From the NCBI GenBank assembly GCA_050084515.1, contig CM114272.1, positions 39,122,001-39,186,000 of the forward strand: a stretch of DNA of 64,000 bases. Reading direction: 5' to 3'. Numbering within the stretch: position 1 is the stretch's first letter; every line of letters begins with the position of its first letter. Positions 41,037-52,041 of this stretch are shown here, piece by piece. The stretch is from Blasia pusilla (taxonomy: Eukaryota > Marchantiophyta > Marchantiopsida > Blasiales). The position numbers and the translations under genes were made by a program. Below the pieces are notes generated by a model. It saw only the letters and a program-made list of their open reading frames with translations, did no database searches and was not told the origin of the DNA.

Positions 41037-41165
41037 TTGGAGATATTTTGGTACTTCTTGTCTCGTTGTTTGGATGCCATGAGTTAGCATGGGATTGTGC
41101 GTGTTTGTATGTGTGTTTGGTGACAGCGATATATGTTGTGTAGTGATGTGTATGCGCATGATATC
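41037..41165 (+). other. MP-gypsy 3'-terminal internal segment
   Basis: ATTGGAGATATTTTGGTACTT through GATAGCGATATATG and GTAGTGATGTGTATG matches 18,824-18,960 (minus), which abuts the 3' LTR in copy A. The LTR itself is absent after 41,165. Unassigned sequence follows to 41,360. Confidence 0.8.
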
Positions 41166-41360
41166 GAAAGCCTTCCATGAGTCCCTCTTGGGATTCGTGA
41201 GCTTGGTTGCGCACCCATGACTGCTACAGGGTATCGATCCATGGAGAGAAAGTTGAGTCGTCCTAATTCCTATGGAAGTATGAATGTGCTCTCAATCTAC
41301 CTACGAGGTTTTCTCCCATAAATAGAAGTATCCGGTCATCACCAAGTACAATTGACGCTC

Positions 41361-42925
41361 ATGGGCGAAGCACTGTTCGGGGACGGGTTCTTTGAAAATA
41401 CTAATTAATTGTTCTATCTTCTCTAGTACTAATGTAGCAAAAAAGATTGCTATCCTCTTTCATCCATTGTCTTAGGGGAATAGCTAGAGATAGGAGATGA
41501 TCTTCGGTGAAAACTAGATGGTTCGATCTCCTAGGAGACGAGGCTTCTTCCCCCGGCCCGGGATTACCCATCAGCCTCTCTCTTTCTAACAAATCTTATG
41601 ATCCCCGACAGCGGTGCCAAAGGTTTGTTGCTATATGTAATGTATAAGAAGTTTACAAATTAATCTTTTTACAATAATTTTATTGAGTTCGATCCCCACG
41701 AGGATCACGATTATGTGAAAAGAGAGTTCAAGATGGCATTTATCTTACAATAGTTGTAGTTAAGTGTTTACAATTTGGATTCAATCACTTATCAATGTAT
41801 TCTTCTCTCTCTTAGTACTAAGATTTCTTACCTCGATTCTCTCCAGTGGAACTGAATTTATGCTCAGGTAGATTTTCACTCAACATCAAAGAACCTCACA
41901 GAGACGTCAACAAGAAGCTGGCTTCTCCTACTTTTGGAACTCAATCCGTCTAGGCAGGCTACTCTCTATAGAACAGATTTCTTACAACTCATTATTGATT
42001 ATTCTAATGATGAAAGTGTTCTCCTTATTCACTCTTCACTCTACAGACCCAATAAGAATTCTCAGACATAGGCATTGCACATCAGAATGAAGAAATGAGT
42101 GCTTTACCACTCCATCAAGAATGAGAAAGCTTCAAAGTGTTATACAAGCTCGAGAGGGTACTACTCCCTTGCTCGGACCATTCCTACAGCATAAGGACTT
42201 CGTGAAAGAATGATGAGGATAGCTACTTTCATGCTTCTTAAATATCTTCCGAGGCAGTAGTAGGTCCAAAGATCTGAAGCGTCTCTTACGAATCTATTGT
42301 CTATTGAGAATTTGTAACTAACTTGATCTACGGTTCTCTTATCTTTTCCTATGATTGCTATGAATCCGTTGGGCGTAATTGTCCTAACTTCCTATCTGGT
42401 CCAAAAATTCATGCCTCTTCCTAGCCTAACTACTCTAATGGTGTGCCGCTTGGAATCGCGACTAGTCTTAGCTTTGTTGCGGAGTCTGAACCTATTCTTC
42501 TTCCTTTGAGGACAAAGCTCTTCCTGAGGATGAAGCACTGCATTCTTCGCTCTTGTTCCAAGTGCTTCGTTCTTCGTGTTTTGCTGAAGAGCGAAGTACT
42601 TCTTCATCTTCGTCTTCATCATGCTTCGTTCAAGAGCGAAGCACTTCATTAACAAGTTCTTAATAAGGCTTCGTTGTCTTTTTCAAGTTTCGCTCTTAGT
42701 CTTCGTTTCTTGCATTTCCATCTCCTCTAAGGCAAATCCTTTAATTTCAACCTCTCTGCCTTGTCCTAGGAGCTTTATGATCCATTTCAATATTACTCAT
42801 TCTTCCAATTCACAAACATAGTATCTAAAACAATCTTATATGTATAATCTTCACTTCATAGAGTCTGTATTCCTTGAATCAAAATGTATAAATCTCTAAA
42901 AGTACAAAATTGTGGGTATCACAAC
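41361..42925 (-). mobile_element. AT2 gypsy 5' end: LTR, primer site and gag start
   Basis: On minus, the LTR runs from near 42,923 (TGTGATACCCACAATTTTG) to 41,636 (ending ATACATTACA), about 1.3 kb. A primer site follows at 41,600-41,619, then a 63-codon start of gag (41,592-41,401) before the copy is cut off. The LTR shares its ends and the phrase CTTTCAGAACTAAAT-like region with the AT2 LTRs at 44,195-45,403, 47,087-48,570 and 50,278-51,300, but is the most diverged. It sits directly before, and in the opposite direction to, an AT2 integrase. Confidence 0.7.
41600..41619 (-). other. AT2 primer-binding site, Asp-tRNA type
   Basis: On minus, TGGCACCGCTGTCGGGGATC differs at three positions from the tRNA-Asp site TGGCGCCGTTGCCGGGGATC. 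It shows that AT2, like AT1, belongs with Athila/Tat-type elements. Confidence 0.75.
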
Positions 42926-42929
42926 CTAT

Positions 42930-43764
42930 TTCACCAGCCACTAGGCAGACCAGCCGGAAATATATCCTCATTTCTACCGATTATTGTGCCAAGATGGTGG
43001 AAGGAGTGGCTTCGCAAAGATGAGAGTGAGGCAGTGGCCAAGTTTATATATCAGATGATAATTAGCAGATATGGCTGTCCTTTGGAATTGGTAAGCGACC
43101 GAGGAACCCATTTCCTCAACGAAACGGTCAAGGTGCTGACTGAACACTTCCTCATCTAGCAAATGAAGACTACGCCTTACAATCCCAAAGCCAATGGGTT
43201 GACAGAAAAGGCCAATGGGCTTATTTGCTGATCTTAAACCGCATAACTGTCACCTATTCCTATGATTGGGATACCAAGATCCCTGTTGCAGTCTGGGCCT
43301 ACCAAACAGTGGAAAAGGTCACTACCAAGTACACACCATTCTACTTGACGTATGGGATTCAACTCCTTATTCCAATTGAATGGGATGTGCCCACCTACCG
43401 GATTGTGGAAGAAGAAAGGAAAGAAGAAGAGTTGGCTATCACCAAAAAGAGGAACGAAGACTTGGTTGCTACAGAGGAGGCAAGACATCTTGCTCTTAGC
43501 CATACAAAGATAGACCAAGCACAAAGAAAGAGAGTCTATGACAAGAACCTGCGACCACAGTCGGTACGAAAAGGGGATCTGGTACTACTCTATGACAATC
43601 GACGTATGAAGTTCCCAGGGAAGCTGAAGTTAAACTGGATGGGACCTTGTCAAGTCTTGGAGATCTTTGAGAATGTTTCCTTACAACTAGCAACTCTGAA
43701 TGGAGAAGCATTGCCAACGCAAGTGAATGGCATGCATGTCCGAAGATACCATATGCCCAACTAA
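42930..43764 (+). pseudogene. AT2 integrase
   Basis: The core begins near 42,985 (AKMVEGVASQR; the first catalytic Asp region is mostly lost). It continues with IYQMIISRYGCPLELVSDRG (second Asp) and NGLTEKANG (Glu box, near 43,195). From 43,225 a clean 179-codon frame gives VWAYQTVEKVTTKYTPFYLT, YGIQLLIPIE, a charged helix (EEERKEEELAI), RKRVYDKNLRPQSVRKGDLV and KFPGKLKLNWMGPCQV, the GPY/F-like C-terminal domain. It ends HVRRYHMPN and a stop. The C-terminal half is well preserved. Confidence 0.85.
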
Positions 43765-44189
43765 AGACAGAGAGAGGGGGAATAAGCACGACCAGACCTC
43801 TCCGTGCAAGGCGTGTCAATGACCCATCTTAAAGACTCATAGGTCTCTTAATCAAAGACTCCCGAAGGCCTACAGGAGCCAAGGCGCCGTTGTCTTGGTC
43901 TTCGCCTTCTTTTTCCTTGTCGTCTTCATCTTCTAGGTCTTTGGCTTCTTCGTCTTCACAGTCTTTGCATTAAATTGCAAAGAGCGCCAAGATGCCGTTA
44001 CGTAAGACTGGCCGTTATCAAGCGCATAGAAGCCAAAGCAAGGAGGCGAATCAGCTCACTTCACATGGTAAAAGGCCGAGGGACCGCCAAGAGCCGACAT
44101 AAGAGAACTCTTTGCAAAACTTGCAAACACAAACACAAGCAAGATGTGATGGCGCAAGGTGCGGCAATGGCTCTTATGAAGTGCGGAGT
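43765..44189. other. AT2 internal sequence between integrase and the solo LTR
   Basis: No domain is seen. A 74-codon plus frame (43,975-44,199) is Arg/Lys/His-rich and unsupported. In the intact AT2 element this stretch would join the sequence after 45,408 and lead to the accessory ORF. Confidence 0.4.
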
Positions 44190-44194
44190 GTACC

Positions 44195-45403
44195 TGTAAT
44201 GTACAACTCTAGGAAAAAGATACTCTTTCTATCGCAAAGTATAAAGTTTGTTCCCAAGAGACCATTGTTTCCTGAGTAAAGAGAGGTCTTATAAAGAATA
44301 TCAAGAATAAACTCCTTCTTCACAAAAATGCTTCACTAACTACAACGACACTGTCTTATAAGTACAAAAGAATAAAAGGTTTTTCTTCCCTATTGGAAAA
44401 GACTCTACTCAAGTACACACGAAAACTCTTGTGAATCTTGAATAGCAAAGCTCCACGAAGACCTCAAAGAGACCTCAAGAATGGTGGCTCACCCTACTTT
44501 CAGAACTAAATCAGTCATGGCAAGTTACTCACTGTTTGACAGCTTTCCTACGCTTTGTCATGATTATCTTATGGAATTCTTAAACTACAAGACTCAACTC
44601 TCATCTATACTGCAACCCAATAGTATCCATATTCAATTCCACACATTAGAAAGAATGAGAGAAGACTCTTCTTCTGCATCAAAGAGTGGAAAGAACTAGA
44701 AAAGTATTACAAGCTTCAAAAAGTAAAAGACTCTTCAGCTTGGATCATCCCTCAAAAAAACTTATTACACACTCACCAAGACTGCTGAGAAAACTCAAGA
44801 TACATGGCACAGTATTGGGGAATTCAAGACACAAGGGAATGATCCCTTCTACTTCTAATTTACTCTTTAAATAGCCTTTTATAACTCTGATTGATCTTCC
44901 TATTCTAATATAGAATTCTAACTGCTACTCCTACTTTCTCTATTCAAACTCTCCAACCCTCCATCTTCTTAAGTTAGTTGGTTGCCTTGGCGATTCATTT
45001 TCGCTCCCTCTTAACCGCTGTGCTGCGCCGCTCCAATTTCCGGTTTCCAAAACTGCCGCCACGGTTCAATCTTCACAGTCCCCGCGCTCTTTGCACTCTT
45101 CGTACAAGACTCCTTTGGGACTTTGGCTGCAACAAAGTTCTTTACAGGTCTTTGTTTTACAGTCTTTAGAGTCATTTTCACTCCTCCAAGACACTTCCCT
45201 GATCTTCCAATCTCCTTGCCCTCTCAATGGAGTTTTACTAATTAGCCTTCTCAAGTACTCTTCCAACCATTTCTCTTCCTCTATACATATTTACAATCTT
45301 CTACGAAATCTTCAATCTTCAATCTTCCTTCCTAAAGAATCTTACCTATTTCTGTCTAAAAACCATCCAAAATACAAAATTCTCACAAGAGAGGGTTATT
45401 ATA
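44195..45403 (-). mobile_element. AT2 solo LTR with perfect target duplication
   Basis: A 1,209-bp LTR in minus orientation, displayed from TGTAATGTACAACTC to GGGTTATTATA. It is flanked by the exact 5-bp duplication GTACC at 44,190-44,194 and 45,404-45,408. It lies inside another AT2 element between integrase and the accessory ORF. No internal sequence remains, as expected after LTR-LTR recombination. Confidence 0.88.
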
Positions 45404-45810
45404 GTACCCGACCCTAGGAATTTCAAGCAAGATTTGTGAAGCATTGGAGGAAAGAGCTTTGTGGCAGTTCTTTGGCGCGGATTGATCGCAGTCTTCGATA
45501 TCTTTGCTCGCGGAGCTGCATAAGCCGCAGATGTTGAGCCCGCCTCTGTTCGCACAATTTTGTAAGTTGTATTAGATCTTGTTCAACCTTGGTAGGACAT
45601 AATACATGAGCAACAAGTTGGTAAAGCAGTGTTACACTCTTTGAAACATGCATTTGCATCCCGAAGAGCCAGGAGTGGATTTCGCGGGGTTTGTACATGC
45701 CCATATAATCGATCTGGTAGAAGCCTTGACTCCGGGGGAGAAGTCTTATCTCTCCCCCTTCTTCATTTTTTTTATACATACACGTCGAGGAGATCGCCCT
45801 TGACAATGCC

Positions 45811-47016
45811 TTGGAGTGGGTCAGAGCAACCCGAATAAGGAAGCCAAAAGCAACCCAGGAGGTAGCAGCAGCGACAACACCAGCAACACCTCAAAGTGTA
45901 CCAAGAACGAGGCAAAGGCCGGTGGAAGGATCTTTGTCCCGCCCGCCCTCACATTCTCTTGAAGTGCCAAGACCTAAGAGGGTTAGGCTCAAAACACAAG
46001 AAGAAGAAGAAGATGAGGCGGTGGAAACACCCGTGGCCGCCACAGTAGAACCAACTGTAGTTCCTTCAAGCCGGGGGGATAGCTTCTCTATACAGCCTAT
46101 GCATACGACCTTGAGGCACTTGACCTCATTTTTTGGGATCTCCGAACTGGTGCTTCAAGAATTGAAGAAGATCGGGAGACTGTCCAACCATGCTCTTGCG
46201 CATGACTACTTGGATGTCCTTACAACGATGTAACACAAAGCCCTAGAGACAAAATTGCATAGGACACTTTGGGAGTCTATGGAAAGATAGACCCGCACTC
46301 AAGAGAAAGAAATTGAAGAACTTTAGAAGTCTCTTCGTAGAGCCAAGGCATAATTGGTGGAGGCCAGGTATGAATCGCGCAATGCCCGGCAGTGGGAGAG
46401 TCTTGCAGTCGACATCGAGCATGGAGCGGATCAGCTCTTTGCACAATTACAACAGTCTTCGCTCTACATAGAGAAGCTGCAAGAGTGCATTGATATTCTT
46501 CAAGTAGGACTTAAGAGTGTGACGCTAGAGAACACCAAGAAAGGTAAGCTCCTCATAGACCAACAACAGACCAATATCGACTTGGTAGCCCAATGGAGCC
46601 AAGCTATGACAAAGGTTGCGGTGCTTGAGGCAAATCAGAGGCTTCACGTTGAAGTATGCAAAGAGCCAGCGGAGGCACATGACTTGATAGAGGAGGCCAT
46701 CTAGAACTTTGAGGCCCACATAACATAAGAACTAGAGTATGTGAACCAGCACTGGCGGCGACAGTTCGAGAAGCATACTATTGCGTTACTAGAGGTTGAA
46801 GAACCCCCGTGCTTTCAAGATTCACTCCTGACTCCTTTTAGGCCTATCGAAGTACGAGTTCAAAACGAGGTCTTGGGTTCTTCAAAGGTAGTAGTAGGGT
46901 GGAGAGAAAGAATGAGGAACATTACACCTAATTTCATAAATAGACCCTCGACCATTCATGGTCGGCCTCCCCCTGATGTGGAAATTATAGAATTACCGGA
47001 TGATAGGAGTCCTTAG
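45811..47016 (+). pseudogene. AT2 accessory ORF with coiled coil, between integrase and 3' LTR
   Basis: One frame with several stops. The N-terminal 140 codons are Pro/Thr/Arg-rich with a basic patch (KRVRLKTQEEEEDE), ending in LTSFFGISELVLQELKKIGR. Then come long Gln/Glu/Leu-rich stretches with heptad-like spacing (EHGADQLFAQLQQSSLYIEK, QQQTNIDLVAQWSQAMTKVA) and HWRRQFEKHTIALLEVEEPP, then a disordered tail. A second copy is at 51,310-52,041 (minus). Athila/Tat elements often have an extra ORF after pol. I recognise no envelope-type membrane segment, and the function is unknown. Confidence 0.65.
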
Positions 47017-47076
47017 GGACATTGCGGCAGTAGAATAGAACTGATTGAGTGTTCGTCAGGACGTCTCATATTTGAG

Positions 47077-47086
47077 TGAGGGGGTA
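47077..47086 (+). other. AT2 polypurine tract
   Basis: TGAGGGGGTA immediately precedes the LTR start TGTAGTGCTCG at 47,087. A G-rich purine run next to the 3' LTR is the plus-strand primer site of LTR elements. Confidence 0.7.
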
Positions 47087-48570
47087 TGTAGTGCTCGTGT
47101 ATTTTAAATTTTGACAGAAAGAGCATTTTTTGTACAGAATTATAGTGAAGTCTTCCTTGAGTGAAGACTTAGACTCAATACCGGAAGTAAAAAGGTATAC
47201 TTTACAAAAATTGTGCACGAACATAGAATGACACAACTCTGATGAAAGGACAAGAGATAGTAAGAGATTAAGGATTGTCTTGGAAGAGTGAGAATTGTGT
47301 AAAAGTAGGAAAAGACTGAAAAAGAAGCTAGAATAAGAAGCGCAAGTACTTCGCAAGGAAGACTGCAATAGGAATAGTGGTGAAGAATGTTAACGAAGAA
47401 TGGGAAAAGCTTCTTTGCAAAAAAAGACCGAAGGGAGTCTTTGTGCGAAGACTAGGTACAAAGACCAAAGATTCAAGAGCCAAGACTAAGAACTCTAAGA
47501 AGGAAGAGGAAGAAGAAGAGAAATTAAAAAGTCTTCACAAAAAGCGGAAAGGTGTAGGAAGTATAGGAATAGAAAGAGAAAGATTTTTTTGGAAGAAAGC
47601 GGAAGGAAAGAAAAGTCGGAGGAGGACTCTTCGCACCGATATTAGGATAAGAGTCTCCGTGAATATAGGATCACAAAGACAAGACTGCGAAGAGAAGACT
47701 ACAAAGACCGCGAAGACTATGAAGACTGAACCGTCGCGGTAGTTTCGGAAGCCGGAAATGGAGCGGCGCAGCGCAGCGCAGCGGTTCAGAAGGAAGCAAA
47801 ACTAAAATTCGAGGGCAACCAACCAACTTAGGGAGGTGAAGGGTTGGAGAATCTAAACCGAGGAGGGTAGGATTATCATTTAGAAATTTAGAGTAGAATA
47901 GGAAGATCAATCGGGACTTGTAAGAGACTATTTAAAGAATAGAGCATAAGAGCAAGGGGTCATTCCCTTGTATCTTGAGTTTCCCAATAGTCTTGGTGGG
48001 TTGTGTAAGGAGTTCTTTGGGGACTATCCAAGCCGACGAGTGTTGTACTTTGTGAAGCTTGTAATACTTTCTAGTCCTTTCTACTCTTTCATGCAGTTGA
48101 AGTGTCTTCTCTCATGCTTTTTGATGTGCGGAGTTGAGTGTAAAACCTTATTAGGTTGCAGTAGGGATGAGAGTTGAGTCTTTTGATTACAGGATTCCAT
48201 AAGATAATCAAGAAGAGCATACGAAAGTTGTTAGACAGTCAGTAACGTGTCGTGATAGAATCAATTCTGAAAGTAGGATGAGCCGCTTCTTCTTGAGGTC
48301 TCTTTGAGGTCTTCGTTAGAAGTTTGTTATCAAAGATTCGCAAGAGTCTTTTTTTGCACTTGAGAAGAGTCTTTTCCAAGAGGGAAGAAAACCATTTTTT
48401 CTTTTTTAGTAGTGAAGACTTAGTTATTGTAATTAGTGAAGGGCTTAGGGAAGGAGTTATTCTTGATATTTCTTATAAAACTCTCTTTACTCAAGAAACC
48501 GTGATCTCTTGGGAACGAACTTAAACTTTGCGATTCAAAGAGTACCTTTTTCCAGGAGTTGTACACTACA
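47087..48570 (+). repeat. AT2 3' LTR, about 1.5 kb
   Basis: Starts TGTAGTGCTCGTG after the polypurine tract and ends TTGTACACTACA. Repeated GAAGACT/AGTCTTC words give it an unusual composition and produce a Lys/Glu-rich frame at 47,377-47,742 that is not a gene. The 3' part matches the reverse complement of 44,195-44,700. Confidence 0.8.
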
Positions 48571-49173
48571 TGTCTTGAGTTTTCAGTACTTTCGTTGATT
48601 GTGTGAAGAAATTCTTAAGGGATGGTCCAAGCCAAAGAGTCTTGTACCTTCCAAAGCTTGTATTACTTTCTAGTTTCCTCCACTCTTTGATGCACTAGAA
48701 GTTTCTTCTCTCATTCTTTATGATGTGCGGAGTTGAAGGTCAATCTTATTGGACTGTTGTAGGGATGAGAGTTGGGTCTTTGATTTCAAAATTCCAGAGG
48801 ATAATCAAGAAGAGTGTAGGAAAGCTGTTAGACAATGAGTAACCTGCCGTGAGAGATTCAATTCTGAAAGTAGGGTGAGCCGCCACCTTCTTGATGTCTC
48901 TTTGAGGTCCTTGTTTGAACTTTGATATCCAAGATTTATAGGACTCTTTCTCTGCACTTGAGAAGAGTTTCTTCTGGAGGGAAGAAACCCATTATAATCT
49001 TTTATACTAGTGAAGACGTGGTCATTTAAGTTATTGAAGTACTTAGTGAAGAATGAGTTATTCTTTATATTTATCGTAAAACCTCTCTTTTATCAAGAAG
49101 CAGTGATCTCTTGGGAACTAACTTAATACTTTGCGATTAAGGGAGTACCTTTTTCCTTGAGTTGTACATTACA
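48571..49173 (+). repeat. Second, partial AT2 LTR in tandem
   Basis: Repeats the last 600 bp of the preceding LTR in the same orientation: GTGTGAAGAAATTCTTAAGG, TGATGTGCGGAGTTGA and AGGGATGAGAGTTG recur in order, ending TTGTACATTACA at 49,173. The two differ at many positions, so this is an old duplication or a separate truncated LTR. Confidence 0.75.
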
Positions 49174-50277
49174 AGTCACCCCTAAACTCAGTACCATGGT
49201 CTGTCAACACCTCTGCTGGTGCGCCAAAATGATTAAGCACTCTATCAAGAAGTGCATAAGCCGCTCCCTCGCTCGATCTATCCAGCAAGGCTACCAACTC
49301 AATCCACTTGGAGAAGTGCTCCACCATGACCAACACGTACCGACTATGGCATCCCGTCAATGGTAAAGGCCTTGCAAAGTCTAAACTCCAGCGATACCCT
49401 AATCCCATGATTGGTAAAGGATGCAAGTGTGGTGTCTGAGCATTGAACGATGCCAGTATCCTATCACATACAATGCATCTGGCTACAAACTACTGAACAT
49501 CAGTTTGCATACCACACCACCAATGCTGAGTTTGAATCAAGCTATACGTATAGTTGACTCCGGAATGCCCTAACTCCTCGTGACCATGTCTCACCACTCA
49601 TGCTCGTTGCGAAGGATGCGGCATCATCCGCACTCGTCCATCCTCCCGAACTCGAAGCACATGCGTCCCCTCCCACCTGAACCTCCTGGCTCGGTGTAGG
49701 ACTCTATCCCTCTTTCTAGCATCCATCGTGCTTGCTAAGACACCAATGCCCAGGTACTCCAAGACCATCTCATCGTTGTGGATGTCTCCAGTCCCTGTCG
49801 ACTCCTCACTATCATTTGGATCCGAGGACTCGCCATCCAACCTCCCTCATGGAGTGGATGCCTCATGCTGACTTGACGCAGCCAACAGACACAAATAGGC
49901 ATATGCGTGCCAACCCGACACCATCTCCTCTTCACTCTCACCATGCCAATGCGCTCCAATCGCATCACTCTAGCTCGTGCATGGGTTACAACTCAGCCCG
50001 TCTGCATCTTGGTTCAGATGTCCTAGATGATGGAAAACCTGAAAACCGTACTCCTACAACAAGAGTGACCATCTGGAAAGCTTCCATGTAAGCTTGTCAG
50101 ACTCCATCAACCATCTCCGTGGCTGATGATCAGTGATGGATGTGAAAGGGTTCCCGAACAAATAACGTCTTAAATGGGCCACTGGCCACACTGCAGCTAA
50201 GCACTCCCCCTCATAGGAACTGCACTTCATCTCTGCAAAATTTTTTGAGCGGCTTGCATATGCCACTACGAATTCCT
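49174..50277 (-). pseudogene. MP-gypsy RNase H and integrase N-terminal fragment
   Basis: Minus strand from 50,266: YASRSKNFAEMKCSSYEGEC, VAHLRRYLFGNPFTSITDHQ and PRRWLMESDKL (RNase H). Then ARKRDRVLHRARRFRWEGTH with VLRVREDGRVRMMPHPSQR (linker). Then GHSGVNYTYSLIQTQHWW and FVARCIVCDR (integrase HHCC finger). Then HPLPIMGLGYRWSLDFARPL and EVLTDHGTEFRG (core). It is the same family as copy A at 19,692-20,237 and supplies the part upstream of it. Frames shift between blocks. It is bounded on both sides by AT2 LTR ends facing outward-in. Confidence 0.82.
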
Positions 50278-51300
50278 TGTAATGTAAAACTCAAGGAAAA
50301 GGTACTCTCTTAATCGCAAAGTATTAAGTTCGTTCCCAAGAGATCATTGTTTCTTGAGAAAAGAGAGGATTTATGAGAAATATAAAGAATAACTTCTTCT
50401 TCATTGAGTAGTTCAATAGCTTCAACAAACTTCTTCCCTCCAAACGAAACTCTTCTCAAGTGCAGAAAGGAAGTCATGCAAATTTTGGATACCAAAGTTC
50501 AAACGAGGACCTAAAAGAGACTTCAAGGAGATTACGGCTCACCCTACTTTCAGAACTAAATTTGTCACGGCAGGTTACTAACTGTCTAACATCTTTCATA
50601 CGCTCTTCTTGATTATCCTTTGGAATTCTGAAATCAAGGACTCAACTCTCATCCCTACAGCAGCCTAATAAGATCGACATTCAACTCCGCACATCAGAAA
50701 GAATGAGCGAGGACACTTCTCCTGCATCAAAGAGTGGAGGAAACTAGAAAGTATTACAAGGTTTAAAGTGTACAAGGCTCTTCGGCTCGTATCATCCCTT
50801 AAAAACGCTTCTCACATAATCAACAAGAGTGTTAGAAACTCAAGACGCAAGGAATGACCCCTTGCTCTTGTGTTTTACTCTTTAAATATTCTCTTTACAA
50901 TTCGTGGTTCTTTCTATTTCCCTCTAGATTTCTAATGTTAATCTCACAGTTCACATCTTCCAACCCTTCATTTTCCCTAAGTCTGTTGATTTATGTGTTG
51001 ATTCCCTTTAGCTTCCGCTTGAACTACGGCGCCCTTTCATTTCTATCTTCCGGAACCCCCATGACGGTTCACTATCTACAATCTTCGCTGGACGCGAAGC
51101 ACTCCTATCCTATCTTCGCGAAGATGCTATTTCCTAACTTCGTGAAGACTATACTACTGTTGCTGCCACTACAAAGAACTTCTCCTTGTAACCTTCCTTT
51201 CCTTCGTTTTCTTCAAAACATTATTCCTCTTCCTATTCCTACTCTTCATACATCTTTCCGCTTTGTGAAGACTCTTGCTGATTTTGCACACGCACTTCTT
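50278..51300 (-). repeat. AT2 LTR, minus orientation
   Basis: Displayed start TGTAATGTAAAACTCAAGG matches the reversed LTR end at 44,195 and 49,173. ATTGTTTCTTGAGAAAAGAG, GCTCACCCTACTTTCAGAAC and CCCTACAGCAGCCTAATAAG recur. Its far end near 51,300 runs into the accessory ORF without a clear TG start. A 155-codon Ser/Leu/Phe-rich frame (50,854-51,321, plus) is antisense LTR composition. Confidence 0.7.
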
Positions 51301-51309
51301 TTGGCACAA

Positions 51310-52041
51310 AGGGTGAAATAGGTTGGATTTGCAGACATGGTGGTTCTTCCCCTTTTGGTAATGCAGCCGTATGTTCTTCAAACTATCGCCGCCAATGCTA
51401 ATCAACATACTCCAACTCTTTGGTGAGCTGAGTTTTGAAGTTCTAGATTTCCTCCTCTATTAATTCTTGTGCCTCTTCCAGTTCTTCATGGATTTCTGCG
51501 CGAAGCTTTTGATCCGTCTCAAGTACGGAAATCTTTCCCGTCCGTGGCTTGGCTCCATTGAGAAATCAAGTCAATATTTTTTTGTTGCTGATTTATAATA
51601 CTCTTAGAACTCTTCTCATTTTGCAGCATCGCGTTCTTGAGTCCCGCGTGGAGAAGGTCGACTTGCTCTTGTAACTTCGCCGCGTGGAGAGAAGACTGCT
51701 GGAATTGATTGTGGAGATGACCCGCACTTCACTCTATGTCGATCACCGGGCTTTCCCACTGCCTTGCATTTATAGAATCATAAGTTTCTTCCACCAATTT
51801 GCTCTCTACTCTGTGGAGAGCTTCTTCAAAACTCGTCGATTTCTTGCTCTTGGGTGCGGGTCTACCATTCCATGGACTCACGAAGCATCCTTTGTAATTA
51901 TGTTTCCACCGCTTTGTGTTGCATCTCTGTGATGATGGCTAAGTAGATATGAGCAATAGCGCTAGCTTGAACAAAACCAATCCTCTTCAATTCCTACAAA
52001 ACAGGCTAAGCAATACGTAGGAACGAAGTCAAGTGCTTCAT
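51310..52041 (-). pseudogene. Second copy of the AT2 accessory coiled-coil ORF
   Basis: Minus strand, several frames: LTSFLRIA then ELKRIGFVQASAIAHIYLAI near 52,000-51,930, MQHKAVET, SINARQWESPVIDIE near 51,750, QSSLHAAKLQEQVDLLHAGL, QQQKNIDLISQWSQAT, and TKELEYVD-HWRR-FEEHTAA near 51,430-51,380 before PPCLQIQPISPF. The order matches 46,110-46,860. As in the plus copy, an LTR follows directly, so the ORF position between pol and 3' LTR is consistent in both. Confidence 0.65.

Larger units (their letters stand above)
34954..41165 (+). mobile_element. MP-gypsy copy D/E with C5-methyltransferase, RT to integrase deleted
   Basis: LTR from 34,954 (TGTCTTTTAGGATAG), split by a mitochondrial insert at about 35,237-36,757. 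Leader 37,030-38,490, gag C-terminal half, an unidentified ORF, protease and methyltransferase follow. At about 41,035 the methyltransferase is joined directly to the 3'-terminal internal segment (ATTGGAGATATTTTGGTACT, matching 18,830-18,965 on minus), and no 3' LTR follows. Gag's N-terminal half is also deleted (junction near 38,490, shared bases GGATG). The LTR at 34,954 is preceded by 3' internal sequence, so it is also the 3' LTR of a lost upstream copy. Confidence 0.75.

Noticed and set aside
45811-47016. Envelope (env-like) gene in AT2
   Set aside because: No signal peptide or transmembrane segment is visible; the sequence is coiled-coil and disordered.
47377-47742. 121-codon Lys/Glu-rich frame
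   Set aside because: It lies wholly within an AT2 LTR and follows its GAAGACT-type repeats; the matching minus LTRs do not keep it open.
50854-51321. 155-codon Ser/Leu/Phe-rich frame that could be taken for a membrane protein
   Set aside because: Antisense to the AT2 LTR and accessory ORF; composition is that of the reversed purine-rich LTR.
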